A stretch of DNA of 64,000 nt from Hanleya hanleyi. Its lineage: Eukaryota > Mollusca > Polyplacophora > Lepidopleurida > Hanleyidae. Below the pieces are notes generated by a model. The model made no database searches. It was not told where the DNA came from and saw only the letters and a program-made list of their open reading frames with translations. The translations under genes were made by a program, and so were the position numbers. Positions 10,486-22,718 of the stretch are shown piece by piece (the stretch's first letter is position 1; each line of letters begins with the position of its first letter). The stretch spans positions 1 to 64,000 of the forward strand of contig JAVTVY010025233.1 of NCBI GenBank assembly GCA_036873755.1, read 5' to 3'.

Positions 10486-11472
10486 TCAGATAGTTGTTTG
10501 CGCATTCTGAGTATCTATCAGTGCATGGGTGAATACTTTCAGCCGATGGGGGTGGTGGGTCAGTTTAACCACGAAGAACGTAACATTGGTGACCCTCTCC
10601 ACTATCCACTTGGTGTTGGGACGCTGTTCATAGGCCCATTCCAAGGGATCCACAGTGTCCAGTTGGGCCAGCATTGTCTCTAGCGACGCCCGATTGGTGA
10701 TTGTGAAAGGATGGTCGTACACTGGGTTGATGGCACTGGAATAGAAATAGCACAATTCACGCGTCATCTTATGGCATAAGATGTACCCAAATGCTACATT
10801 TAATGTGAAGGACGTAGGTTGGTCACTGAAGATGGCTTCCACGTAGCTGCGTAGACGGGCGAGGTCGGTCAGTCGGAAATTGTACAAGTTCAATATAGGG
10901 CGATGACGGTGGAAGCAGTGTCGGATCATGGACCAATGGCGTCGATACATCTCACTCACTGGATGATCTTCGGGTAAGAGATCGCTGGGAACATCCACCG
11001 CATCTTCCAGAAAATGTTCGTTGTTGTCAGGCGTGTGACTGGAAACAGTAATGCTAGGGACCGGCTGGATATCTAGGCTCTTCTGAGCTGTGGGTATAGG
11101 CGGGCTCTCCGTGATCGCATCACCAGTGGCATTCTCCTCCCCGGGTTCATCTTCAGTGGATCTGTCCCTCCTGGGTGCCTCTTTAGTGGGAAGTTGTCCC
11201 TCATACCGTGGTGACGGACCATGAATCAAACGCTCATGCCGTTTTAACTGACTGAGTCGTTTGAAGAGTTGACCACATTCTTTGCATGGACGCTTGGGTG
11301 GCCCATGAATTGAACGTTCATGGCGCTGTAAATGATCAGGGCGCTGAAACGACAGTGTAGGCCTACATATCGTACAGCTATACCGGGCGGTTCCATCGTG
11401 CTTGGTAGCTTCATGGCAGCGCAAGTCGTGCCGGCGAGTGAATGATTTCGAGCACGTAGTACAAGTGAACAT
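10486..11472 (-). CDS. Three-finger C2H2 protein with Polinton polymerase N-terminal domain
   Basis: This 328-residue protein has three C2H2 fingers in its first 95 or so residues (CTTCSKSF..., CTICRPTLSF..., CKECGQLF...) and a charged, Pro/Thr-rich linker. A C-terminal domain of about 150 residues begins EDHPVSEMYRRHWSMIRHC. That domain aligns along its whole length with the first 170 or so residues of the Polinton polymerase at 45909: shared HPVSxxYRRHWS, HRHRPI, YNFRL, QRPNTKW, VTNVxFFV. The polymerase catalytic core is absent. ATG 11472 follows a TATAAAAAGG at 11525-11517. A role in binding element DNA, or competing with or assisting the polymerase, is inference. Confidence 0.85.
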   Translation of the reverse strand: MFTCTTCSKSFTRRHDLRCHEATKHDGTARYSCTICRPTLSFQRPDHLQRHERSIHGPPKRPCKECGQLFKRLSQLKRHERLIHGPSPRYEGQLPTKEAPRRDRSTEDEPGEENATGDAITESPPIPTAQKSLDIQPVPSITVSSHTPDNNEHFLEDAVDVPSDLLPEDHPVSEMYRRHWSMIRHCFHRHRPILNLYNFRLTDLARLRSYVEAIFSDQPTSFTLNVAFGYILCHKMTRELCYFYSSAINPVYDHPFTITNRASLETMLAQLDTVDPLEWAYEQRPNTKWIVERVTNVTFFVVKLTHHPHRLKVFTHALIDTQNAQTTI

Positions 11473-11780
11473 CTTGGTGGTTGACAGAGTGTCTGATGAA
11501 ACGGCCAGGCCGTTTCCTTTTTATAGCAAGCTAGCTGTTGATATATTTTTAGCACAATCAGTTCAACTTGGACGTCAGCGACAAGAACTCGGATGTAGGC
11601 GCGGACGTCAGCGACAAGAACCCGGATGTAGGCGCGGACGTCAAACAAGTGCACGCTTCTGTGGTGCACCATGTACCCTAGGATGTTCACGAATGTTCCA
11701 CCATCCCGGCTTTCTATCAGGCCCAGGTCAGAAGCTCTCATGGCCCGCATGTGAATGGTCAGTCATATTGTGCGTATGCA
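11473..11780 (-). promoter_or_regulatory. Promoter region with TATA box and 36-bp repeats
   Basis: The minus-strand TATA box reads GCTATAAAAAGG (about 11525-11515). Upstream is a GGACGTCAGCGACAAGAAC unit repeated about 2.5 times (11,570-11,645), with ACGTC CRE-like half sites. The leader GAGTGTCTGATGAAACGGCC also precedes the gene at 38291. Confidence 0.55.
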
Positions 11781-12160
11781 TGTGTGCGTCACTGTGTATG
11801 CATCTGTGTGTGCGTGTGTGTGTGTGTGTACGTGTGTATGTGTGTATGCGTCTGTGTGTATGTATCTGTGTGTATGTGGGTGTATGTGTATGTGTGTATA
11901 CGTCTGTGTGCGTGTGTGTGTGTGTGCTTTGGTGTGTACGCGTGTGTGTGGGCTTGCGTGTACGCGTGTGCGTGTATGTGTATGCGTCTGTGTGTATGTA
12001 TCTGTGTGTATGTGTGTGTGTGCGTGTGTGTATGCATGTGTGTGTATGCGTCTGTGTGTGCTTGCGAGAGTGTGTATGCGTGTGCGTATGCGTGCGTGTG
12101 CGTGTATTCGTCTGTGTGTATGTGTGTGCGTGTGTGTATGCGTGTATGTGTGTATGCCTG
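11781..12160. repeat. TG-rich microsatellite
   Basis: Long (TGTGTA/TGCGTG)n tract. It is open in several frames on both strands, but composition explains this. Confidence 0.9.
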
Positions 12161-12960
12161 ATGTGGCGGTGATTACGAGCTTGGTAGGATTCTAGATTAA
12201 CCTGGGAAGGATGGGCAGTTCCATTTGAACCAATCAGCGGTCGAAAAAAAGAACCAATCAGCGGTCGAACAATCAGCCAATCGATAAGCACCGGATTTTT
12301 CCATATCTCGGGGACTTGGGGTCCCTACGGTAGTCTTTCGACGCGGTTCGCAGATCAGCCGCCATTAGCCGCCATTGTGGGGAAAAAACCCAGACAAACA
12401 GAAACAAGTCTGGACATGTCCAAAGGTCACGCCTCATTCACCCAAACCGTTCACGTGACCGGAACTGACCTTTGACCCCGGCGCGCGCGGTGTAAAGGTT
12501 TCCACTGGTGGAAACCTTTGCGCGCCGGGGTCAAAGGTCAGTTCCGGTCACGTGAACGGAAGCGGAAGTGACCTCACAGTTGGTCAAAGGTCAATAAGGC
12601 CAGTGTCCCGTTAAATCGAGCCTTATTGACATTTGACCTCAGAAATTTGCATATGACGTCACTTCCGGTTTGGGTGAATGAGGCGTGACCTTTGGACCTG
12701 TCCAGACTTGTTTGTGTTTGTCTGGGTTTTTTCCCCACAATGGCGGCTAATGGCGGCTGATCTGCGGACCGCGTCGAAAGACTACCGTAGGGACCCCAAG
12801 TCCCCGAGATATGGAAAAATCCGGTGCTTATCGATTGGCTGATTGTTCGACCGCTGATTGGTTCTTTTTCTCGACCGCTGATTGGTCCAAATGGAACTGC
12901 CTATCCTTCCCAGGTTAATCTAGAATCCTACCAAGCTCGTAATCACCGCCACATCACGCA
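12150..12960. repeat. Large inverted repeat centred on a DR1 hairpin
   Basis: Left arm 12,150-12,450 and right arm 12,640-12,960 are near-exact reverse complements, sharing GAGCTTGGTAGGATTCTAG, CCAATCAGCGGTCGA and CTACGGTAGTCTTTCGACG. The centre (12,450-12,555) is a second hairpin with CACGTGACCGGAACTGACC arms and GGGTCAAAGGTCA. A further segment at 12,560-12,640 reads GACCTCACAGTTGGTCAAAG. The outer edges run into TG-rich and CA-rich tracts, so even the microsatellites are mirrored. Part of this sequence recurs at 50,450-50,525. Confidence 0.85.
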
Positions 12961-13049
12961 TACACACATACACGCATACACATACACACACATGTATAAA
13001 CACGCACACATACATAGTTACACAAATATTTATATATAAACCTTTATAC

Positions 13050-13200
13050 ATACCAAATTTTCAAAATTTGAAATTTTGTAGTTTTAGTTAGGTTTCTGTT
13101 AGGGTTAGTGCTTTGCAAGGGTATGTTTGTGTCATCGTCGCCGTGTGACCAATAAGGTTAGGTGCGACGTTAAACTTCAACAAACCAACCAACCAACCAA
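13050..13200. repeat. Dispersed repeat, inverted copy
   Basis: Reverse-complement counterpart of 6,375-6,535, sharing GTCATCGTCGCCGTGTGACC and GCGACGTTAAACTTCAA, and ending in (AACC)n. Confidence 0.6.
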
Positions 13201-14960
13201 CCGAAATACACATATAGACTATATTGTGTACAGATAGGTATATTCTATAGATATTTACACTATTTTATGCCATATTTGATAAATATTTACACAAATTATA
13301 TGCGACAAAAAATTCAAGCATTCACAAGAGAGTTATATACCTATTTGCGTATGAGAAAATTTTAAAACAGCCGGATTATGCCACTCATTGCCCATAAGGC
13401 TATACGCATATATGTATACACATACATCTAACAATGTTTACAGATAAGCTCACATTATAAACACAGGTAGGGACAATGTATTGTCTGTGGCGCAACCCTT
13501 GGACTACTGATAGCAAAAGGATGGTATGGATCACACACACACACACACACGCACATGCACACACGCGCACACACATCAAATAAATAAGGAAATGACAATA
13601 CGTTGCAAAAAACCCAGTCTCATCATATGAAAAACAACTAGAGGTTCATGAGCTATATATCCATCGTGCTCTATACCTGTAGAAATATAAATATATGAAG
13701 GATCTTAGCAAAGCTGCAATGTGTAATATGAATCCAAAGTGCCCCACTTCTGCTCGAAATCCATGTCGTAAATTTCTCGAAGCAATGTATTTATCTACGT
13801 CTCTCCTATGCATATTATCAGTTGCTTTCTTATATGCTGTTATTTACTTGGCGTACCGCACAGCACACTTGTTCAGGTACGCTCGAATATTTGTATTTCG
13901 GGTAGAGTATTGGATATATTTGAAGGTGGATAGATTCTTAACACAGATTATATTTGGTACCTTTTGAGAAAAAGGAAATAGATTCATGCTATTCGTGCCA
14001 TAAATTATCTCGGGCATATACAATGTATTTTTCGTTGCATTTATACCTGGACAAAGCTGGAAGTTCCAAATGTTGTTCATTCCACATTGTTGGAATATTA
14101 ATATGACATTTTCTATCCACTTATGTGTGTAAACACCTTGTTCTGTGTCACGGAGAAGTAAATTATACATAAAATAAGATCATTTTGGTTGATCACTCCC
14201 CATTATGGTATGCTCCCGTATACGAACAATCTTTTCTTGATCATTAACTGAAGCGGTCATCCACCTAATCGTCCTCAGGCGATATAAATCGGTCTTCCTT
14301 TATTTACTCGGAAAACGTACCTTAATAGTTCTAAATGCAGATTTTCAATCAATTAAGTTTCTCAAATCCCTATACTTCACAACCACACAACCGAATAGGC
14401 GAGATGGCTGTCAAATAGGGATAACTGCCCAGCAATGGGAATATTAAACTTTCCAGTTCAACATAAAATATGGCTCGATAGCACTATCAACGAAATATTT
14501 CTTCGCGTTGAGGCAACTTCCAATTTGAGATAAGTTAACACCCAAATACATATTAAAATTGCCAATATCAACGCTATCAAATTGGGGAAAAATACATTAG
14601 TACTCCGAGCATCTGATAGTACAACTCTAGTTGTGTTTACATTTAAATGCATTCCTCACATTTCACAATACATGGCAAACACACCTGGACTTGATGAAAC
14701 AAAAATACAGCAAAACGGTTGTGGTGCACAATGGAATAATTTCCGACACATTGTTTCTTTTATAAACTGTTTTCTTCTGTCTTCCCTCAATGCGATATAT
14801 ACCACGGAACATCAGTCGTTACCTCGTCAACACGGATTTTCGCCGATTTCTCTTTGGAGAAAATGTACGATCACACACCATCTCCGCTTATCAAGTAGAT
14901 TATAGAAAGATGTAACAATAAAACAATCACATTTAATTCGTGGTTGGGCCTCTTAAAACA
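13201..14960. other. No recognised gene; CA microsatellite
   Basis: An AC repeat lies at about 13,532-13,575. A 90-codon open frame at 13695-13967 encodes one hydrophobic helix but has no support. Otherwise AT-rich unique sequence. Confidence 0.4.
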
Positions 14961-14963
14961 CAC

Positions 14964-15670
14964 TTAACCCTATCTGGTCTGGGCGATTTGGGGTGTACCC
15001 CAGCCTGGAGGGGGTAGGGGCGGAAAGTGGCCCCCTTTATAGTTTCGTTATCGCTAAGGCTAGAGGGCTGAAACTTACCACACTGTATCTTTGGGTCAAG
15101 CTCTTGGGTTAAAAAAAATCCAAGATAGCCGCCATGATGACGTCATTTTCAAAAAAACATTTTTGGACGAATTTTCAGTCAGAAATTTCGATTTTTTTAT
15201 TTTTTGTTTTTTCTTCACGAAAACTGCATGATAAATTAGTAAATAATAATCTGATATGAAATAAAATAGCTTCTACCCACCTTTCCTTGCCGAAAAGCAT
15301 AATTTTTGAAGAAATATGACGAAAACGTCACTTTTCTGGTACCCCACATGGGTGAGTGAGTGAGTGAATAGGGTTTAACGTCGCTTTCAACATTTTTTCA
15401 GCTATATCACGACGGGGAAGGGAAGGGAGGTGAGGGGGAGGCCAGGGCAGGGGCAGGGGTACCTACTTGTAACATGGTCGCCATTTTGAATTTACCCATG
15501 ATCCTCTGCTCGGGGGTCATGCAAATAGGCTCAGAATGACCCCAATATGATAATCGAAAAAGTCACGGAGTTTCTGCTCTCATTTGTTTGTCATTCCAGA
15601 GATAGGAGCAAAAAACCAACAGAGGGGGGGGGGGCGGAAAGGGCCCCCCCCCCAGTCCGGGTAGGGTTAA
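14964..15670. mobile_element. piggyBac-type MITE, copy 1
   Basis: It is bounded by TTAA on both sides (14964-14967 and 15667-15670). The ends read CCCTATCTGGTCTGGG and, inverted, CCCTACCCGGACTGGG. TTAA duplications with CCC-starting ends are typical of piggyBac elements. It has no transposase frame, so it is non-autonomous. A SINE-like GTGAGTGAGTGAGTG...TTTAACGTCGC piece is inserted at about 15,350-15,460. Confidence 0.7.
15350..15460 (+). repeat. Gastropod-style GTGAGTGAGTGA repeat
   Basis: It reads GGTGAGTGAGTGAGTGAATA then GGGTTTAACGTCGC and CAGCTATATCACGACGG. This layout is common in gastropod genomes (from memory). It interrupts the MITE. Confidence 0.5.
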
Positions 15671-16224
15671 CCCTATCTGGCCTGGGATTTTGGGGACCTG
15701 TCCAGGGCTGGGGGCCGAAAGGCCCTCCCCCTAATTATTTTTCTTACCCTTGAGCTTGGGGGCTGAACTTCCCACACTATACCTTTGGGTCAAACTCTAC
15801 CAGAAAATGTAAGAAAAATCCATATGGCCGCTTTGATGACGTCACAGCGATTTTTCGGTCGGATTTTCCGATTTTTTTTATTTATGCAATTTCTCCCCCA
15901 AAACTGAATGATAAATTAGTAAATGTTATTGTAATGTGAAATAAAATAGTTTTTGCCCACTTTTCAGCGCTGAAAATCAGAAATTTTGAAGAAATATGAC
16001 AAAAACGTTACATTTCTAGTACCCCACGTTGCCGCCATCTTGAATTTAACCATGATCCTCTGCTTGGGGGGATATGCAAATAGGCTCAAATGACTCTAAT
16101 ATGATAAGTTATAAAGTCAAGGAGTTTCAGCTCTCCTTTTTTGTCCTTCCGGAGATAGCGCAGCAAGTTTAGTAGGGGGGGGGGAGCATTTCGCCCCCCT
16201 CCCCCTCAGGCCAGGTAAGGTTAA
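15667..16224. mobile_element. piggyBac-type MITE, copy 2
   Basis: It starts in the TTAA shared with copy 1 and ends at TTAA 16221-16224. The ends are CCCTATCTGGCCTGGG and, inverted, CCTTACCTGGCCTGAGG. The body matches copy 1 without the SINE-like insert. Two copies sharing one TTAA imply insertion of one beside the other. Confidence 0.7.
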
Positions 16225-16240
16225 CAGAAAATAAGATAAT

Positions 16241-16598
16241 ACACTCTCAGAGATATTCAGGCGAAAGACCTGAACTGATCAGATTGTATATCCACAACTC
16301 AATTTGAGGGATTTTGGCTGAAATTTAGGGCTGATTACCTGAATTTTAGGAATAAGATCCCTGAATGAGAGGATATTCCCTGAAATTCAGGCAAATTGAA
16401 CACCTTGATTAGTAAGTTCCCGACCCTATTCAGGTACGTAAAGTATTCTATACTTCAGGTAATTTAGCTTGAATTCATGGTTGATATACCTGAATGTTAG
16501 GAAATTATCCCTGGGGTTCAAGTCAAATCCCTGAAATTGAGTTGTGGATGTACAGCCTGATCTATTCAGGATTATTCCCTGAATATCTCTGAGAGTGT
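16241..16598. mobile_element. MITE with ACACTCTCAGAGATATTCAGG ends
   Basis: The 358-bp unit has a left end ACACTCTCAGAGATATTCAG and a right end that is its exact inverse. AAT flanks both sides (possible duplication). The interior has many CCTGAAT/ATTCAGG repeats and no coding frame. Confidence 0.7.
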
Positions 16599-16599
16599 A

Positions 16600-17427
16600 A
16601 TCTCGCTTAGTACGTAGCTGGCGAGGATATTGTTTTGGTTTGTTTGTTTCTCCACCTGTTTGCCTTTCTATTTCTTCCAGCTGATTGGTGAACAATTGAA
16701 AAAGTTCTCACTGGAGATTTCGTGGATTTCAGACTTGACCAGATGTTAACGTCACTATGCAAAATGTTATTCGAGCTAACAAAAATTCTTAGCGCGTTAT
16801 TCTAATGTGCTTATGATATATTTGCATCCAAAATTCAGACATATGGCATTGGGACCAGACATTCATAATCGGTAAACTAGTCTCAAACAGCTAGAAAAAT
16901 GACAATTTAGGTAAAACAGTATCGCTCATCGATGTCTCTTGAATGCCTTACGAAGATTTTTTCAACACACTGAAGCGATTGTTTAGTCCTTGAATGCGGA
17001 ATGCATTGCTTATACATTAACATGCTTCAATGCATCTATAGAAAATATTATAGGCGTAATATTACAAGAGTAATAGCAATGGCAATCATGGCACATGGCA
17101 ATCATTAAATGACCATGAAACAATAAAACAGGATATCACTTTGAGACTAAACTTCGATAGACATAATAAACAACCTTGACGTCCAATGACGATGTCGCCA
17201 GTATCCGACCACTGGCTCTGGTTCACGAATAGTTCATCGAAAGACGAATGGTTTTCTAATATTTTTCCGAATGGTTTATGAAATAGTTCCAATAACTACT
17301 ATCCTCAGATCTGAGAAAGGAGAGGGGAGTTTTGCTCCCGATGTCGAATATATCCATAGCAAAAAAACAATTGCAAAAAAATTCTGCCTAACATTTCATC
17401 AACTGAAATGATGTATCTGCGAGAAGA
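16600..17427. other. No recognised feature
   Basis: AT-rich intergenic sequence downstream of the first lectin gene; no supported gene. Confidence 0.4.
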
Positions 17428-18341
17428 TTACACATATAGATCTTGTGGTTTCCATAGAGTCCAACCGTCACTGACAGTCATCTCTTCTACCACGGGATCG
17501 GCTAAGGTATATAACCTGCACAATCCTTTCTCCTGGTGGATGTTAAACATATTACACTCGAACTGGGTTTGTTGGACACATTTCCTGGCACATTGTGATG
17601 CGGAGCGTTGTCTTATTGTATCAACGGGTTCGGTCATCAACCAGATACTGTCGTCGCCGTTAGGGCCTCTGATTTGATTGAATTGCCTGCGCTTTTCACA
17701 GCCCCAACTACCTGGTTATTCTTGGATGCATTTTGATTGGATGCTGAATATTTTGTGGTGCTGGTGGTAACATTCTTGTACGTTGTCGTGGAGGTGAGAG
17801 ATGATATAATTTCGGTAACACCGGGTGATAAATGATCGTATTGTACAGCATGGTATTCACACACGTAAGGCAGCTCTTTCTTACAATTTAGTTTATACCA
17901 GGAACCGAGAATCGCATTAAAAGACAGTTGCGCGCACGTTTCACTTCGTGTAAACCACGACGAAACTGCATCACCACCGAATGGACTCCAATCTGTATAT
18001 TCAACTGGGTCACCATCTGTCCAAAACCATTTTCCTCCGCTTGATTTGGCGCCAATCCAAAAGTAAGGTGCTCCACTAGTCTTTTGTAAGAATTGGCATA
18101 GATCTTCGTTGGTAACTTTAACCAGTTGACCCCCATTCTCCTGACAAGTTTCAGAAGCACTCTGCCAAATTTTGTCTGTTTTGTAAATTGAATAGCACAT
18201 TTCATCCCGAACCGAGTAATACATCCTCTCAGCCGACCTGTAAATCCAATCGGGGCATCTGTACGATAGTTCACCTTCTTGCGCACATGTTATTGAGGTA
18301 ATGTTCAGCAAGAGCAAGAGCAAGAGCATCTGGGTGAACAT
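17428..18341 (-). pseudogene. C-type lectin/PAN protein, frameshifted
   Basis: ATG 18341 opens a Leu-rich signal peptide (FTQMLLLLLLLNITSITC). A C-type lectin domain follows: YRCPDWIYRSAE, CQENGGQLVKV, FWIGAKSSGGKWFWTDG, WYKLNCKKELPYVCEY. Next come a Thr/Ser-rich linker and a PAN/apple domain (CARKCVQQTQFECNMFNI, CRLYTLADPV). The lectin-linker frame closes at 17637, while the PAN part reads in another frame, so one indel lies between about 17,690 and 17,715. No canonical EPN or QPD sugar-binding triplet is seen. Paralogues at 26740 and 30569 keep one frame across this point, so an intron is unlikely; a sequencing error remains possible. The expected role is secreted recognition of glycans or surfaces. 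Confidence 0.75.
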
Positions 18342-18469
18342 TTCGTTCTTGAGGAGAGATTTACGCAACTAGACTTCCCCGATTTCACTTATCTACACAT
18401 TAATCTAGACAATGCTTTCGACACAGAAACGCAATATATTTGTATGAACAAAACCGTTTATATCACAGT

Positions 18470-19020
18470 GATACAATCAGTAGGTTATCTCACAGCAATA
18501 CGGTATAGGTTATCTCAAAGTGGCTTTGTATATTATGTCACTATGACATGATAGGTGTTCTCACAGCAATACGGTACAGGTTATCTCAAAGTGACTTTGT
18601 ATGTTATGTCACTATGACACGATAGGTGTTCTCACAGCAATACGGTATAGGTTATCTCAAAGTGACTTTGTATATTATGTCACTGACACGATAGGTGTTC
18701 TCACAGCAATACGGATAGGTTATCTCAAAGTGACTTTGTATGTTGTGTCACAATGACACGGTTAGTAATCTCACAGCAATACGGTATAGGTTATCTCAAA
18801 GTGACTTCGTATGTTATGTCACAATGACACGGTTAGTAATCTCACAGCAATACGGTATAGGTTATCTCAAAGTGACTTCGTATGTTATGTCACAATGACA
18901 CGGTTAGTAATCTCACAGCAATACGGTATAGGTTATCTCAAAGTGACTTCGTTTGTTATGTCACAATGACACGGTTAGTAATCTCACAGCAATACGGTTT
19001 AGGTTATCTCAAAGTGACTC
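18470..19020. repeat. ~70-bp tandem repeat, about 8 copies
   Basis: Each unit contains CTCACAGCAATACGG, GGTTATCTCAAAGTGACTT and GTTATGTCACNATGACACG. It lies just upstream of the first lectin gene. Confidence 0.85.
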
Positions 19021-21120
19021 AGTAAGTTTTCTCCCAGACACGATTAGTGAGGTTGTCTGACAGCGATACGCTAAGTTTAGCCGCGTATGTTTCTTGTCAC
19101 TGTGCCACGAATAGACTTCCTTTAGAATGTATATCCTAATGAGACACGTGCTCCCATGCTGATGATTTGCCAAGACTAATATAATTGGTTTGTGTACTCG
19201 GATTCTAGCATAGTGCAACAGTCTGAGAATGGAAAAATACCTGCTCTATTTGTAATCTACGTCAGTGTACAATGGTGTAGTAAACAGGTAACGAGGTTAA
19301 AACACATTATGCTAATTAAAATAGAATTTAATCTGATAATATTGCCACTGTGTTGATCGTAGAAATATAAATAAGTAAACAATCTCATGGGAGGGAATTA
19401 AATATACAGAAGTCAGCATATTTAGTTTTTTCCGCCGGGAAGATACTTACTTTGAATAACTTATCGCCATTTCAATCGCTCACTTTCCATCGTCGAGATA
19501 GCCATGAATAAGTGAGTAGATGATCGATAGCAGATTTGTGGACATTGTTAGAAGAACAGGGTTAGCAGAAAATAGGTTATTACTCTCGCCCACTACGGGG
19601 TTGGCGAGGATATTGGTTTCGTCTGTCTGTTTGACCGTCTGTATGGGCTCATATCATCGCAACGGACCTTAACATCGCAATGGAACAAAATATCGACATG
19701 GTTGTCCCCTATTATCGCAATGTCTGCTGAAAGGTTCAAAAATGATTTTAGAGATAGAAGTATGATGAAGAAGTTTACTTGTCAATTCCAGACATGGAAC
19801 ATTTCATATGCGCCAATGCAGATTTCCACAAATTCAACTTTCAAGACCCCCCTTAGTCCTGAAGTATAGAACAATGTACAAACTTACCCCCACCCGCTTG
19901 GCCAGCTGCCGCCAATAATAGGTCCGGCCTCCATAAACAAAGTGCCTTATTCATACTAAAACAAGTCCGAAACTCCTATCAAATAATCTTCCACAATTGA
20001 CTTTTTTTGAAAAAGACCTCACTATGACGTCATCAAAACGTGAATCTTGGCTTATTCTTTATATATTCTATAATCCTGACGTCAACGAGCATATTGGACA
20101 ACCTAGACCATTACAACCAATCTGTATACCGCTTTTACCCATTTATTCCCCGCCAGCGTTTGTAAGGAGATGTGACTGGCTCTCAAATTGTTACCTCCAT
20201 CACCTTTGCGGCTGAGCCCATTGTGAAGTAAATTTGATCTTGAGGTTAGTATGAGGCAGCCAAATAACGAGAATTTAGCTCACATTGTTTCGTGTTGTTT
20301 CGTGTTTATCCATATTATTGCTTAAAGACCTTTGAAAATAGGTCAGTGCCATCCATTATAGAACTTGAACTGGTGTCACAACATCTACATATTCGGTCAT
20401 TAATATCCACTGTTCAATTTCGAAGTTAAGGAACGACATATCGACGCATAACATCGTGTTGCGTTGTTTAGGGCTGTTACATCCGTCTGTTTGTTCGCAC
20501 TGATTCAGGAACCCTTAATTGGTTCGGGAACCCTTCTTTTAAGTCTGCGCATGTTCATTTATGTCATTATACAAAACACTTTGTCTTATCCCAATCATCA
20601 GATTCAAGGATAATTGTCGAATCCAAGTCTTGGCCTTCTTCGCCGTCAGATAACTCCAACTACAAAATAAATAGATAGATGTCGATATATTTGTCCCACT
20701 GGCTTTGGAGAAAAACAAACATCCGCATACGCTGTCAGTCCATATTGGCTGTCCACGCTAGAATCAACAGCTATTCATCTTATGAACATTGTGGGTGGGT
20801 CTCACGAATTATTGAGATTTAAATCTTGACCCGCTTAGAAATGGCACTGTATCTTGGCGACATGTGTCTACATTCCACGAACGTTATGAATCGTGATGTC
20901 ATTGTCGCCATGTGACAAAACACGGGGGATAAAGGACAGTAAAGAACAATGTCCAAAGTGCTGACTATTCATTAAATTTTCCAAACTTTCTACATGGAAT
21001 GAACCAAATTCACTGTGATAAAGATTCGCTCCCTTTTTGAACAATTTTAAAAAGAAAATGTGAAATGATTTCTGACACATATCAAGTGTGGAATTACAAC
21101 ACATATAAGGAAAGTGGGAA
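19021..21120. other. No recognised gene
   Basis: Only short unsupported frames. The phrase GGCGAGGATATTGG near 19,605 repeats a motif near 16,620. Confidence 0.4.
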
Positions 21121-22600
21121 GATGTGCCGCCATACTGACAGAGCCTACTGACATTATAGTCTTCTGGTTAACCTATTCTAAAGCACATACCAAGAATCTA
21201 ACGATTCGTGATATGTGTTGTATCTCAGGTACGCTTTTATTGTACCTGCTCAAGTGGCAACTTGGATGACATGACCACACGAACCCTATCACGGGCAGCG
21301 GTATTACATACAAATCTAGAGAGCTATGGCGGAAATGCTCTGACAACTCGCATATTGGTGATTGGAGAGCTGTGTCGCTGTGACAACTCGTACGCTGGGG
21401 ATTGGTGAGCTGTATCATCGTCAGATAAAAATGACGGCATTTAACACAAAAGACAAGTCTGTAAGGTCCGATGTCGACCCAGCATAAACTCCCCACAATG
21501 CCAACATATATCAAAGATCAACAGGTCTGTACAGGGGGCGGGCCTCGGGGACGAAACGTCGACCAGCAGAATTTCGTCATATACAGGTAAAATTTACAGC
21601 ACATATAAGAGAAGTGGGAAGAGGCGCTGACATACTGATAGAGTCACATGACTTCACAGTATAGTCTTCCGATTAACCTATTCTAAAACACATACCAAGA
21701 GTCTAACGATTCGTGGCATGTTTTGTATCTCATGTACGCTTTTATTGTACCTGTTCATTTGGCAACTTGGATGATATGACCACACGGCCCCTAGCACCGG
21801 CATAAGCGGTATAAGACACAAATCTAGAAAGCTATGATGGAAATGCTCAGACAACTCGTATATTGATAATTGGTGAGCTGTTTCTCTGCGACAACTCGTA
21901 CACTGGTGATAGGTGAGTTGTATCGTCGTCAGATGAAAATGACGGCATTTAACACAAAAGACTAGTTTGTAAGGCCCGATGTCGACCCAGCATCAACTTC
22001 ACACAAATGCCAACATACATGTATATCAAAGACCAAATGGCTGTACAAGGGGGCGGGCCTCGGGGACGAAACGTCCACCAGCAGAATCTCGCCATATACA
22101 GGTGAAAATTACATAACATATAAGGGAAGTGAGAAGAAGTGCCGACACTATGACAGTTCACAGTAAAGTCTTCCGGTTAACCTATTCTAAAGCACATACC
22201 AAGAATCTAACGACTCGTGATATGTGTTGTATCTCATGTACGCTTTTATTGTAACTGTTCATGTGGCAACTTGGATGATATGACCACACGGCCCCTAGCA
22301 CCGACGTAAACGGTATTAGATACAAATCCAGAGCTATGATGGAAATGCTCTGACAACTCGTATATTGGTAATTGATGAGCTGTTTCGCTGTGAAAACTCG
22401 TACACTGGGGATTGGTGAGCTGTGTTGTCGTCAAATGAAAATGACGGCATTTAACACAAAAGACTGGTCTAAAAGGCCCGATGTCGACCCAGCATTAACA
22501 TCCCACACCACTGCAACATACTCATGATTGATATAACACACCTCAGATAAAGATGACAGTTGCCGCCCAGCTTCAATTTGAGTATGTGTCAATTTGATGT
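21120..22600. repeat. Three ~505-bp tandem copies
   Basis: GGTTAACCTATTCTAAA recurs near 21,168, 21,672 and 22,178. Each copy continues through TGTACGCTTTTATTG-like and ATGACGGCATTTAACACAAA sequence to GGGGCGGGCCTCGGGGACG (missing from the last). No consistent reading frame is conserved among the copies, so this is treated as non-coding. Confidence 0.75.
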
Positions 22601-22718
22601 TAGAAGAAGGATGGTTTGTTTCCCGAATTCTCAAATATAAGCCACTACGTTTTACAGATGCACTTTAGAAAATTCATTGGTCTATATGTCTCCGCGAGAA
22701 TTTTCAATATTCCCATTT

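Noticed and set aside
11751..12291. Long open frames over the TG-rich tract on both strands
   Set aside because: The translated products are pure repeats (CVCVCV, HTHTHT) and exist in several frames at once; the microsatellite explains them.
13695..13967. 90-codon frame with a hydrophobic helix
   Set aside because: Isolated, AT-rich, with no recognisable domain or regulatory context; chance frame is likely.
18470..19020. Possible CRISPR-like array
   Set aside because: Repeats are about 70 bp with no unique spacers; it is a tandem satellite in a eukaryotic context.
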